Shown here one piece after another: positions 26,569-38,499 of a DNA stretch of 64,000 nucleotides. Origin of the DNA: Lonicera japonica (Eukaryota; Streptophyta; Magnoliopsida; Dipsacales; Caprifoliaceae); the NCBI GenBank assembly GCA_021464415.1, contig CM038464.1:1922001-1986000 (forward strand), in the 5' to 3' direction. Position 1 is the first letter of the stretch; each line of letters begins with the position of its first letter. Both the position numbers and the translations under genes were made by a program. The notes beneath the pieces were generated by a model, which was not told the origin of the DNA, made no database searches, and was given only the letters and a program-made list of their open reading frames with translations.

Positions 26569-27485
26569 TTTTTTTCTTATTCATTCCTTTTGGCTGAGAG
26601 CTTCAGTGGCTCTTCCTCTCCCTTAACCTCGTAAATCCTTATTTTAGTTTTAATTAAATTAAGGTTTTTATATTCAATATTTGTCCAAGGTTTTTACACA
26701 AAAGTTATTTTACAAATCAAGGGCTTCAATTTAGACCGAATATTATTCAGTAATTTTGGCTATATGGATCAACTTGACTTCCTTCTCTTATGTGCTTCAT
26801 GAAAATTGAGGTAACAATTATTAGTTCAATATTTTATAAATGTTACATAAGTTTGCTTTTGTTATTGTTAAAAGTTAGATATTTTGAAATGTATTGATGA
26901 GATATTGATTTTACTGCATTAATTGGTTACGAAATACTATAGCAATTTATATGTAGGCATATTATGATATAACCTTGAAGAATATCAATTTATATACGCG
27001 TTTTACAAATTTTCCTAAAATCCTAGTTTTGAGATATTTAGTAAAAGTGATAATTTTTAAAGGAAAATAGTGAAATATATAAATTAGATGTTGAAAATAA
27101 TTATAAGTCATAATTTGTCAAAAAAAGATTTAATTGATACGATTAAATAGATTTTGGTAAAAAGTTCGTATATATGAAAAATGAGATATTGCATATTGTA
27201 CACAAAAAAATGTAAAATGTGAAATTAAGTAATTCGTATAGCACGACACGACACAACACGTAACACTTGGTTGTGCCTTATATTGTGTTCAGAACTTAGT
27301 GTATCTGGTGATATTATGATGATGAGATTGAAAGAAGTAAAACAAAGCTTATCTATTATATTATATTGGCAATATATGAATCTTTATATTGTATGGTAGT
27401 CTTCTGGAAGTATCGATTATATGTATATTATTATTAGCATTCTGTTGAGACCATTGACAATTCAATATTATGTATATATCATTTA

Positions 27486-28602
27486 GAGTGTGATATTGGC
27501 AAATTCTACCAATAGTCACTGAACTTCATTTTGTTACACTTGGACCATTAAACTTTTAAAACGTATACCATGGCCACTCCGTTAAATCTCACCGTTAGTT
27601 TTGACGGAATCAATATCACGTGATTTTCATGTGCATGGATTTAAGGATTCTTCTTCTTCTTCTTTTTCTTCGATGGATTTTCTTAATATCCTCCTTCTTC
27701 TTCATTAATGAATCAAAGAAAAAGTTCCCATTTCGAACTGGGACCAATGAAGGTGGTTTAGGATGAACTTGTTCCAGAGGAGCTATCCGATTCGAACATC
27801 GATACAAACGAACATGAAATCGCCGGCGAGTACCCGAAACTGATAGTTTTTGATCCTGGATTCTCAGGCTGATACTGAACAATAAGAGGAACTTGTCAAT
27901 AAACTTTAGTTTCAGAAATAACTTCATTAGGCTATTTAATTTCAGTATTATAATTATTGCAGAATTGGCCACAGCAGTAGTAGGTACAGGACCTCTACGA
28001 AAGCGAGCATGGCCTGGTTCGATTTAGAAGAGAGATAACTAAACTTCGTTATAGCGACAGATCTACAGTCCATTTCTAAATCCTCCATTGAAGACGAAGA
28101 TCTAATTTGATAGCATTTTTATGAGTTTTTCGACGCTTTAAAGACCGTAAGCAGCTTCTTGCACTGCGTTGTCTTCGACTTTGTTGACGAAGGTATCGTT
28201 TTTGTAATTACTCATCATGGGGTCCACAACCATGGCTACAACACCATGAATGAACGAAAGAAAAATGTAGAGAGAGAGAGAGAGGTGTGTGAAAAAGGAA
28301 GAAGAAACAAGTGAAGGTTCAAAAAATCGTTAAGTCGAAGAAGAAGAAGAAAATTCGAAGAAGAAGAAGAATCGAAAAAGAAAAGAAAAGAAAAGGAAAA
28401 AGAAAATGAAAAAAGACTTAAATGTTCCATGCACATGAAAATCACGTGATATTGATTCCGTCAAAAACTAACGGTGAGATTTAACGGAGTGGCCAATGGT
28501 AGTACGTTTTAAAAGTTTAATGGTCCAAGTGTAACAAAATGAAGTTCAGTGGCTACTGGTAAAATTTGCCAATAGTTCAGTGGCCATTGATGGTATTTAC
28601 TC
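27486..28602. mobile_element. Mutator-like (MULE) non-autonomous element with perfect 9-bp target duplication
   Basis: TATCATTTA occurs directly before (27477-27485) and after (28603-28611) the element; 9 bp is the Mutator signature. Inverted arms of about 150 bases (27494-27645 and 28425-28572) include CACGTGATATTGATTCCGTC and its complement. The right end GAGTAAATACCATC matches the ends of the element at 25526-26568, so the two are related. The left tip has lost about 25 bases. The 0.8-kb centre is GAA/TTC-rich. No transposase is present. Confidence 0.88.
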
Positions 28603-29403
28603 TATCATTTATTGTGATTCCATTGTGGGAGATTGTGGTATTATTAGTGCTATGATGGAATGGAAATAAGTGGGAACTGTGCCCCTGGGTTGAAAATCCC
28701 TAAACTTCCGGAAGGTAAGTAAAGCGTCGTGTTGTTTAGAGCCAACCATGTATAGTCCAAAATCTAGATAACATCATTAGCACTAGTTACTTTGTGGGAC
28801 AAAGTGTTCCTTGGTATGTACTTGTGAAAGACATATTCTGTTGTTTTGGTATTAGTGTGAAAATATTATTTATTTGGCAAGATATGGTCAACTGCTATTT
28901 GTATCTCAGGTATAATTATTCCGAATTTCTCTATAAGCATCAGACTTTTTATATATAACCATAGAGGAGATGGACATGCATGCTTATAATTCTAGCACAT
29001 GTCTTCTGACATATGGTATGGCACAAGAAAGTCATACATGGCATAACATGATTTACTTGCATTAAGTAAATATTTTCGGTATATATTATACCAGTATAAA
29101 TGATAAACTGTTTTAAAGGAACATTTTCTATAAAAATATATCCTTGTTTCATCACTACTGAGCGTTAGACTCGCCTCGTTTTGAATGTGTATATATATAG
29201 GTACCAAGGCTAATGCAACAAGTTTAAAGTCATCAGGTTTAAGTTAGGTTTAGTTCGCAGTATAGTTCTCTAATATCACCTACCTGTGTCGGTTATGTGT
29301 TAATATTACTGTGGGATATGCTACGACGTATTTAGTTACTGTATATACTGTTTTATACTCTCATTCTGTTATATATTAAATTGTATATGTGAAATAACTA
29401 ATA

Positions 29404-29687
29404 CTCCCTCCGTCCCAATTTAATTGTCACACTTTGAAAAACTAAAATTTAAGGAGACGTAATGATTATTCCAAGAGAAAATACTTATTTCCAAAAATGT
29501 CATTTACTTTTCTTTGCATAAAAAAGGTGGCGGGACCTAAAATAAAAAAAAGTGTGGGGAGCTTAAAGGGTACTATTGAAAATAAAAAATTTGTTATAAT
29601 TAATGATATACTAAATGTGGAAAGTGGACAACTATTTTGGAACATCTATAAATGAAATAGTGGACAATTAAATTGGGACGAAGGGAT
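29404..29687. mobile_element. Stowaway (Tc1/mariner) MITE, 284 bp
   Basis: The left terminus is CTCCCTCCGTCCCAATTTAA. The right terminus, inverted, is ATCCCTTCGTCCCAATTTAA. A TA target duplication flanks it (29402-29403 and 29688-29689). This is the classic Stowaway end sequence. Confidence 0.95.
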
Positions 29688-30159
29688 TACTTGATATGGG
29701 TAAATATACTGATGACGACATGTGATGTGATAATGTATCAAGTTGATATGATGTGAAGTCTATATATAGAAAATAGAGATATCCCGATGCAGATATCTCA
29801 ATTACATGAAACATATATGGAATTGTTTTCTTCATTGAATTATAAAGCATGTTTACTTGTTAAACTTTTAGTTATATAAAATAGACATGTTAATTTAGAT
29901 TCTTACCTTAACTTCTTTAGAATAAAAGATTCACAATACTTGTGTTTGAGTTCCGATGTGATAATTGATTTATAATTAGCACATTAAAAATATACTTGCC
30001 ACGTATATTGTTTTTAGTTGAACATACATACATAAAAATATACTTGAGTCCTAATAGTATTGTTAGTGCACTAATTGGGACCGGCGCGTTACACATACAT
30101 ACATATATAGCTAAAAGTATGCTCTAAAGATAGATTATCGCTTTAACAAAAAGAAGGGA

Positions 30160-30465
30160 TACTCATTTGGAGGAGTAAATAAATGATTTTTTTTATGAAA
30201 ATTTGTAGAGATGATTTATAAGATGAGTATATCACCTCCACCAAATTTCATAAAAAAAAATCAACATAGAAGTGAGTGAGATGATCATAAAAAATTTCAA
30301 GGGCAAAAAATGCACATATTTATCACTTTTTTCGTTTTACCCACTTATAGGTTGAAGTCTTTTATGAAATTTGGTAGAAATGATCTACTCACTATATAGA
30401 TCATTTTTACAGAATTTTCACAAAAAAAATAATTTGTTTGCCCTTTCAAATGGGCATTCATTTTT
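30160..30465. mobile_element. MITE family D copy 2
   Basis: Imperfect inverted ends: ACTCATTTGGAGGAGTAAAT and, inverted, CCCATTTGAAAGGGCAAACA. The inner signature is ATGAAAATTTGTAGAGATGAT. It lies in the right half of the split host element. Confidence 0.6.
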
Positions 30466-30830
30466 TTTATTAAAGAGAGCAAAACACTTTTCAGAGCCTA
30501 GTACATATATATGTTATGTATATGTACGTGTATTTACATAGAAATATATTGCATATATATATATGGCAAATATTCACCTTAAAATATAAACCCACTTTAA
30601 TTAAAATTTCCAATTTGAGATGGATCGAAGTGGGTCAGATTTATTTTATTTATTTATTTTTCTTTTATATGTATATAACTTTAATTGTACATGGACAATT
30701 ATGTCATTTTGGGAGTTAAGTGATAAATGATAATACTTGAGGGAGGTTTATTGTCAACTTTTATAAATGAGTAAATTGAAAAATTAAAATAGTTAAGGGG
30801 AAGTTATAGTGTTATTTACCCAGAAATTCA

Positions 30831-31361
30831 TATTTATAAAGTTAAAAATTAGTTTGATACAATACAACATATGACATCTGATGAAGTAAGACTTATCTTG
30901 AATATAGTTAGCACATTTATATTACTCGGTCTATAAAAATAGTCAATTTCAATGCCATCCATAAAGCACTCATGAAAAATAATGGGAGAAACTCGTAGTT
31001 ACGGGCTTCACTCAGTCAACCGTGGCCGTGCATATAGGCACGACTTTCATGCTCAGATCATGGCTGGCTGATGGCCTTCTTTTGACATTGTGCATTGCTT
31101 ATTGGTTTAACCGCATTAATATTGGCACTATTTTTATTATATATTTTTCTCACGGGCATCGCTGTGTGTTCGAATTCTATTATTATATAAAACCAACTTA
31201 TCATTAGAACTGAAAATTAACTCCACTCCATTCGCGGGTCATTCCAAGTTTCAAAAAGAAATATTAGTACTACATCAGTTACACTACTCTTCACCCACAT
31301 TCAGAACCAGAGACTTGCTTGAACAAAAGAAAAATAAAATAAAATGAAAATGCTGAGGGAA
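30831..31361. other. Intergenic, no gene seen
   Basis: Spacer between the transposon nest and the 3' end of the DNA-binding gene. The gene's 3' untranslated region should lie in 31200-31361. A GTGTTCGAATTC B-box-like word near 31168 is isolated. Confidence 0.5.
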
Positions 31362-33609
31362 TTATTCAGACCAAAATTTCACAAACGCTTTGGCAAAAGC
31401 TTTAAAAAATGCCAAAAGTGGTTTAGTTTCCGGGCCAGCAGGTTTCTTTGATGCCACTTCCCATGATTTGCTGATCAAAACACGGGAAGGTTTAATTCAT
31501 TATTATTAATTATAAAGCATTTTTCAAACCATGTAACAAGCTTCGAAGACGGTGTTAGTGAAAGATACTTACAGAATGATTCGATCTAACAAGGAGTTGT
31601 TTCCGTTCTGGGAGCTACCACCATGCTGAATATCCGATTTATTTTTACTAGCAATGGGTTCTTTGGAACTTGAGTGCATAAGAGAACTGCTCTTGTTACT
31701 GCTGTACAGATTCTCAGCAGGAATGCCATTTGAAGCATTCATAGGCTGCTGCAAAATCGCACAAAAAAGGTGCCATATATAACAAATTAAAATTCCGCCT
31801 CTTGTCCACTTAAACAAATACATATGCACATATATAAAAGGACAATCCACCTATTACACAGTAGTGCTATTTCAACAGAAAACACTCACTTTATTTCCAG
31901 CACTACACGCAGTGCTTTCTTTGTTTGTGCTAGAGCAAATCAGGCTTGCCAATGATGAGTGGGTTTTCTCATCCACCAAACCCGAAGAATTTTCCAGGAA
32001 ATCCATTCTGCTCGGTACAGTATTACTGTTGCCAGCTTTGCAGTTCCATATTTTCAATTTCCTTTTCCTTCAATTTTTTCCCAGTCAAGACTGGCTGTTC
32101 ACTTGAATTTCCATCCAAGTCCAAAATTCTCTCAGAAACAGGCCTTGGAGGAAAGGTCTCTATCGCTACATCTGCTATTATCTGAGACATTTTAGATTTA
32201 GATGCTTCTAATACTTTCTCTACATCTTTCTCTCCGTCCAGACCAACTGGCAACTCCTCGTATAGTCGCACAAAATCTTCATTTCTTTGATCAGCGTTAA
32301 TACTACAATTAACAAACTTTCTATGATCAAGCCTCCAGTGCTGACATTTGGCATACTGCCCACGAGAATCTAAAATGTGTTCTTCATTAGAGTCCTGATG
32401 ATGATCGGGTAAAACATGAGTTCCAGTGTGAGGTTCATTTGGAGGCACCAGACTTGTTTGAACTTCAACTGAAATTGATCCCGGGGGATATTGTTCAAAG
32501 AAGCTACCATCATACTGCTCTTCTGCAGTCAATTTAGCAGGACCCAAAACCCTATTTTCTTGGATTATCTCTCTTACTATTTCTCTCACCGTGTAGAAAG
32601 ACCCACCGACTTCCTTGTGTGTCAGATTCAGCGATGGGAAATTCCCGTTGTTTGAATTCTGATGTCTGAAAGAAGATAAGTAGAAATTGGTAAATCTAGG
32701 GCACAAACAGCAACTCTTATTAGAAAGGAGCATTATAAAACGGGAACGAATGGATTTTAACAAAGTGAAAAGGAAAATTAAATGTTGAGCCAATTGAGAG
32801 AAATTTAAACATGACACTTTGTCATCCTTACTAAATATTGAGATCAAATTCCTAACATCTGCACTGTCCCCACTCCTGCTCATTAGTTATGGTTCAATGG
32901 ATTACCGGTGACGTAGAAAAACCAAACCTCTTTATGTGTGCGCGACTGTGTGTGTGTTCATGTTTATTTATTCATCCATATTTTTGGTTCAACTGATACA
33001 ACTTTATCAGAGTAAAGAATCAAAGAATGGGAAGTCAGTATAATCTAAAGCATTGTCCCAAATGCAGCAGACCCATCATTTGAGTTCCAAGGTCTAGCAC
33101 AACTCCAATGTCCTTTTGTGTTATCAAAGCACTTCAACTTGAAGGAGCCAATCATGATCCATAGTAACTCAGAAGTATCTTTAGATAAAACTGGCTTTGA
33201 ATGAATAAACAACCGACAGTGTGAGACAGGAGAAGGACAAGGCCCAACTATCACGGATAATAGAAAACATAAAATCTAAATCAAAAAAAAAAAAAGGAGG
33301 CATGAATGTTCATAATAAGAATATAAGAAATCATGTACAACAATGAAAAAAGAACAATAAATAGAAAAGGCAGCTGGATAATCTGATTCAACTAATCTTT
33401 AGCTAATTATATATCAACCGGTAAAAGTGGGTAGGCAGAAGTCAAGATCGAGAGTAGTGAGGTGAGATTACTTACTTCTTGATGAAAGACTCGACCATCG
33501 ACTTTCTCTCCTCTTTAGAATGCCGAATCCTTGAGTTCCTTCCACCAGAATCATTGGACTTAGCAAGGGCAAATGTTTGCCCAACCCATCCTACCTTAGT
33601 TCCATGCAT
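31362..33609 (-). CDS. At3g52170-like DNA-binding protein, 4 coding exons, one-base frame break in exon 2
   Basis: Exons by hand: 33476-33609, 31890-32665, 31573-31748, 31362-31470, all with GT-AG introns and consistent phases. The N-terminus (MHGTKVGWVGQTFALAKSND, then SRIRHSKEERKSMVESFIKK) followed across the first intron by NFPSLNLTHKEVGGSFYTVR matches the conserved region of the Arabidopsis protein as I recall it. The C-terminus ends LLAFFKAFAKAFVKFWSE. Coding length sums to 1195 nt, one over a multiple of three. The upstream frame stops at about 32019 (TAA after ELQSWQQ), while the frame that continues through exons 3 and 4 opens just before, so the shift lies within about 32019-32070. 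Either the allele is broken, one base is an assembly error, or the gene is longer-spliced than I see. Corrected length would be about 397 aa. Its biochemical role is not established by sequence; binding to DNA is family annotation only. Confidence 0.82.
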
Positions 33610-33884
33610 TGTCTTGAAACTTCACAATAACTAATGAGAAAAACATATGTGTAAGTAACACAGTTGAAATTACTAAATAGAGAAGTCTAAAAGACTTGAA
33701 AGAAATTGTACTTGCTATTGCGAAAAACCTCCTTCACAATTCGAAAGAAACTTCCTAAAGTCACCACCACCTGCACTACTACTACTACTTCTATACACCG
33801 AAGTTTTCAACTCACTCAAATTATTTTTGGTGAAGCATAACTATACCATACATAAACCTTAATGTGATTAGTGATTACTACTTA
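33610..33884. other. 5' flank/leader of the DNA-binding gene
   Basis: It contains GTAAGT-like words (about 33650) and an ACTACTACTACT run near 33778. A leader intron is possible. No additional coding exon was found. Confidence 0.4.
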
Positions 33885-34901
33885 GGTGGCGTTTAGTAAA
33901 AAAACTAAAAACTGAAAACCGAAAAACTGAAAAAGTTGTTTGTTTAGTTCGGAAAATTGTATCTAAAAAAATGTTGTTTGTTTAAATATAACACATTTGA
34001 AAACTGAATTTTTTTTAATATGACAATTTTGCCCTTATTATTTTATTTTAGAAACATATTTTTAGAACTCAAGGGAAACAAATGATGTAAATTGAGTTCG
34101 TAGGGAGACAAATTTGAACATAAATTCCCATACATCTTGGAACATACTAACATTACAAGATAAATAAACCTACTTGGGCATAACTGATGCCACCTAAGAG
34201 AATCAAGGACAGCTTTGATTAGAGCTCAAAGAACCGCAATGATGCTACGGTTAGCGAGTATGAGTCCGTGGAATGTGGCAAAGGCACTGGTGCTGGCATT
34301 AATTATAGTGAGGCTGACAGTGATGGAAGTAGGGGGGAAGCTTGGTAAGAGCAGCAAGAGATGGAGGAAAAGAAAGAATGCAGTGAGTCCAGAGAATGTT
34401 AACGATGCCATCAATAAGGCTTATAGGGAGAAGATAGGATCTTCTATGGTTTCATGGGATTCGTTTTCTGCTAATGATTTAGTCTTGTTGGAGAGAGAAG
34501 TTGAGGTAGGAATTCAGGTGGAGGAGCTCTGCAGAGCTGCAATTGCCGCCATTTTCCCACTGCAATTCAAGAATTTTGCCACAAACTAATCTGCAAATGC
34601 AACTGTGAGCATCAAGGAGGTAGAAGAGAGGAGTATTCCCAAGGAGGATAGATAGGACGAGAGGGCCATGTCGAAGAAGAAGAAAGAAGATGGTTGTGTA
34701 ATTTGTTAAAAGAAAAATGGTAAAATAGACATTTTACACACTTTACAGTTAAATTTCAGATTTAAGTTGCCACTTAAAATTTTAAGTATTAAGTGATCAT
34801 TTAATTTTTCAAACAAGCAAACAACTTGTTAAACCACTTAAATCTGAAAATTTTAAATTTTTAGATTTAAGTAGCAAATTAAATGGCAAGTGAACGCCAC
34901 G
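33885..34901. mobile_element. DNA transposon, 1017 bp, with internal gene-like fragment
   Basis: Ends read GGTGGCGTTTAGT and, inverted, CGTGGCGTTCACT. A TTA duplication flanks it (33882-33884 and 34902-34904), suggesting PIF/Harbinger. Subterminal TTTAAGTGG/CCACTTAAA words are shared between the ends. The central 0.5 kb has higher GC than the ends and an open frame on the plus strand. Confidence 0.78.
34215..34589 (+). pseudogene. Unrecognised open frame inside the transposon (captured fragment?)
   Basis: A 124-residue frame without a family I recognise. The second half (from NAVSPENVNDAINKAYREKI to about residue 115) has ordinary protein-like composition, with an acidic-hydrophobic stretch LVLLEREVEVGIQVEELC. 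The first half looks out of frame: another frame there reads DATVSEYESVECGKGTGAGI, so the original coding frame seems broken near 34330-34370. This suits a host-gene fragment picked up by a transposon and then decayed. A transposase remnant cannot be excluded. Confidence 0.45.
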
Positions 34902-34904
34902 TTA

Positions 34905-35616
34905 GTAAACCCTCCCCCACGAAATAAGAGATTCGAAATTCTATTATATTCTATTCAATTCAATCCAATTTTGGCATATTTCAGGGCAACCAGACGGACA
35001 ACCTTGAGAGCACAAGTTACATTTGAAAATCAAAGACTGAAGATCATCTTAAAAATTGATAAAAAAAAAAAAAAACACAAGTCAAAAACATTGAAAAAAT
35101 TACACTTGAACAGGACAAGTTTAACGGTTTGAGATGATGAATTGGTATCATAAAATGAAGAAGATGATATTAAAAAATTCAGTACCAGAGGCAACGGAAT
35201 ATCACGGATAAATTTTACGAGGAAAAAAAAATCGAGAAGGAGGAAAATGTTGGATGAAGCTCATGGAATCACAAAATTGATAGCTAAGAGCGAGAGTAAA
35301 GCATATTATTACCTTTAGGTTTGTTTTGTATGTAGAGGAATTAGCTTGAAAGGGGGGAAATAGTAGTGTATAAACCCTACTTCAACTGAGAGTGTATCAA
35401 CTTTATTCCTTGGTAGGTGCAAATCGGAAGTTGCGCAATTAAATAACGTTTCACATAACAAATGGTTTATTTCCGCGTAAACTAATAAAGGCATAATCAT
35501 GTTAAAAATAATAACAATAATAATAATAATAAAGATAACCGCAAAAAAAATGTTTTTTTAAGAGTTTCAAACTTTGAATATATAATATATAAATGTCAAC
35601 TCAAAAAAATTTACTC
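34905..35616. other. Spacer, no gene seen
   Basis: AT-rich with A-runs. It separates two TAA/TTA-target elements upstream of the DNA-binding gene. Confidence 0.5.
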
Positions 35617-35619
35617 TAA

Positions 35620-36094
35620 AGGTGCGTTTGATTGCGAGCATGAAATTTGCATGGAAAGAAAATAAGTTTCAGGCAATTGAATTGCCTAGAATTGAGTTGC
35701 ATGGAAAATGTCAATTAAATGTGTTTGATTGCCTTAATTTTCTACCCGGAAAATAGTGTACTTTTCCATCTTTTGGTGTTTGATAGACATTATTTTCTAT
35801 GGTAATTGTAACTTTTTCCAACTTTTGTTGTTTGATAGCTATTATTTTCCATGGAACTTAAACCTTTTTTCCATGAAACTTGTATATTTTTTACATGGAA
35901 CTTACCTAAAAAATCAGATTTTTTAAAAACATTTTCTTTTTTTTTTCAATTTTACTTAATCAAAAAATAGTATTTTGATTTTTGAACAATTTTACTTCAT
36001 CAAAAATCAGTTTTTTTTTTAGACCACACTTCATTGAAAAACAGTTTTTTTAAAAAACAGTTGTTTTTAACAATTTTACTTCATCAAAAAACAG

Positions 36095-36125
<31 letters not shown>

Positions 36126-36942
36126 GTTTACTTCATCAAAAAACTGTTTTTTTTTAAAACAGTTTTTTTATTTTTAACAAGTTTACTTCATCAAAAAACT
36201 GTTTTTTTTTAACAAGTTTACTTCATCAAGAAACAGTTTTTTTTTTAAAACAGTTTTTTTATTTTTCTAACAATCTTACTTCATCAAAAAATAGTTTTTT
36301 TATTTTTGAACAATTTTACTTCAGTGAAAAACAGATTTTTTGAAAACAATTTTTGGTTTTTGAACAATTTTGCTTCATAAAAAAAAAAACAGTTTTTGTT
36401 TTTTTTAACAAGTTTACTTCATCAAAAAACTGTTTTTTTTTTTTAAAACAGTTTTTTTTTTTAACAAGTTTACTTCATCAAGAAACAGTTTTTTTTTATT
36501 TTTCTAACAATCTTACTTCATCAAAAAACAGTTTTTTTATTTCTGAACAATTTTACTTCAGTGAAAAACAGATTTTTTGAAAACAATTTTTGGTCTTTGA
36601 ACAATTTTGCTTCATCAAAAAACAGTTTTTTTTTTGTTTTTAACAAATTTACTTCATCAAAAAACTGTTTTTTTTTAAAACAGTTTTTTTTTTTTTCTAA
36701 CAATTTTACTTGATCAAAAAACAGTTTTTTTTTTAAACTACACTTGTGCTAATTGCATCGGTTTTGTGCGAATTGCTTGGAAAATAAAAACCACCCCCCC
36801 AAAGAAAATATTTTCCACCTTTACAAGGAAAAGTACATGAATAGTAAAAAAAGTGGGAGTTTGACTCCATGGAATATAAATGCAATCAAACACTACAAAA
36901 ATAGAAATTTGGGTGGAAAAGCCATGCTTATCAAACACACCC
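35620..36942. mobile_element. Tourist-like element, 1.3 kb, with internal minisatellite
   Basis: Ends read AGGTGCGTTTGATTGCGAGC and, inverted, GGGTGTGTTTGATAAGCATG. TAA flanks it (35617-35619 and 36943-36945). Repeated ATGGAA and TTTCCAT words occur near both ends. It has no coding capacity; short frames are repeat artefacts. Confidence 0.82.
35940..36740. repeat. Degenerate tandem array, about 16 units of 35-55 bp
   Basis: Each unit has the core ACTTCATCAAAAAACAG (or ..ACTG) followed by a T-run of varying length and often AACAAGTTT. CTG/CAG flanked by T and A runs makes repeated small palindromes (AAACTGTTTT...AAAACAGTTT). One T-run exceeds 25 bases (about 36093-36120). Larger blocks are themselves duplicated (36345-36590 resembles 36590-36730). 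Confidence 0.9.
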
Positions 36943-36945
36943 TAA

Positions 36946-38400
36946 TAGGACTATAGGAGTATTCGAATAGCTACCTTGCGTATACCAAAAAAAATATATA
37001 TTCAAATAGCCATCACGTGTATACCAAAAAGAGATAATCAATAAATTTGATGCTTTTTTTTTCTTCAGTACAAAGATAAATCTATGTTTTACTATTTGAA
37101 CATAATATAAACTCATAACTTCTTGTTTAATTTAAGAAACATTTCCCACCTAAACTATAAAATTATAATATATTATTAATATTTCTATGATTAATGAAAT
37201 AATAATTTACACTAGACTGGAGTGGACTATTCTTATATCAATATTCTAATTAATATCAAGAAAAGAAAAATTACCCCACCTCTCTGTATCCTACCATCGC
37301 TAATGCATAATATGTCTAGATTTGACGTGCCACTTACTATTGGGAAGTTTTGTGATGCTATTGTTTTCGTCAAACAAATAATTTCTCTTTCCCAGTTTAA
37401 AAAAAAATTTGTCACTGCACTAGCCACAAAAAAATCGATGGTCTATTGAAAATTTTTCGGGTGTAATATATTTTAATAATTACAAAAATATTTAAATTTT
37501 GGACGCGGGGGACTTGGTAATGAACTGGACCGGCAGCGTGAATACGATCCTTCCTCACTTCCTCCAAAAGAGGGAGACAGGGAATTATCTTTCTTTCTTC
37601 TACCATTGATCTTGCCGGCAAACCGGCTTGGCTCATCCATAATCTAATTCATTTTTATTTTTTTTTCATAGACAAACAGTTTCAAAATTTATATAAAAAA
37701 GCATTGGCAACTTTCAATATGCAGTCAGCACTAAGAATGTAGTTTCTTGTCACGTAAGTGATTGAACTACTCCATACTCATTTGTGCAAACATTTAACGG
37801 TCAAGAACAAGCTACAAGTATGGGTGATCATCCCCGGGAAACCATACTTCTAGCCCAACATATACAAGAAGTTCAGACTTAGTTTACTCCAATTTGGACC
37901 TAGAGATCTCACATAATAATCGGCCGTTTGTCATGTATACACCAAATTTTACTTTGTTCCACTCCGTATCTTACTTTGACTGCAATCACTAAATTTTTTT
38001 ACTTATTATTACACTCAACAATAAGCACCCCTATTTAATAACAATGTATTCAGCTCATATACAACAAGTGTGCATTTACTCATTCACTGCATATGTAGTG
38101 AATATGTTTTTTTTTTTGCCCGAACACTAACTCGGCACATATGCAACAAGCATATGATAACTCATTCGATGCATATGCGTTGAATTTTTTTAAAAAAATT
38201 TTTTTGCCCAACACTTACATGGTTCATATCTAACTCGACGCATGTTTTGAGAGTGAAAAGAGGTGTATAAATAGAACATTTGGAGCCTTTTTGAGTTGGG
38301 AGTGGAACCAAGTAAATATTGGTGTTTAAATTGCAATGCACCAATAATCTATGTATATATAAACTGAAAGGCATTGATTCAATTACGAGACCAAATTTTG
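36946..38400. other. Spacer, no gene seen
   Basis: A CATATGCAACAAG word and a GCATATG-rich region at 38040-38240 recur locally. No coding exon was recognised on either strand. Confidence 0.45.
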
Positions 38401-38499
38401 GCGATTTTCCTATCTAGTCATTATTATCGTTAAAGTTGAAAAAAAAATTAGGTAACTACTATTTACACTCTACAAAATACTTGATAACACTCCATTTTT

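Larger units (their letters stand above)
24876..30093. mobile_element. Gypsy-like solo LTR with nested insertions
   Basis: It begins TGTGACACCC, a start common to plant Ty3/gypsy LTRs, and ends GCGCGTTACA. It is flanked by a perfect 5-bp duplication CATAC (24871-24875 and 30094-30098). Subtracting the two long-TIR elements and the Stowaway inside leaves about 2.75 kb, a plausible gypsy LTR length. No gag-pol or second LTR is present, consistent with LTR-LTR recombination. Confidence 0.72.
24508..30821. mobile_element. Host element with about 310-bp inverted arms, split by later insertions
   Basis: The left arm 24508-24815 and the right arm 30512-30821 are inverted copies. Both start GGGTAAA at the outer edge and share TTTATAAAAGT(C/T)GACAATAAACC and AAAATGACATAATTGT in the same order, ending in TATTTCTATGTAAATA. 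Removing the solo LTR (24876-30093) leaves an element of about 1.1 kb. Long arms suggest a Mutator-like non-autonomous element, but no 9-bp target duplication is visible, so the superfamily is inferred. Confidence 0.65.

Noticed and set aside
31864..32195. Plus-strand frames opposite the DNA-binding gene
   Set aside because: They are shadows of minus-strand exon 2, which has conserved residues and correct splice sites.
36353..36703. Frames in the tandem array, and a CRISPR-like look of regular short repeats
   Set aside because: The host is a plant, the spacers are T-runs rather than unique sequence, and the array sits inside a transposon with its own ends.
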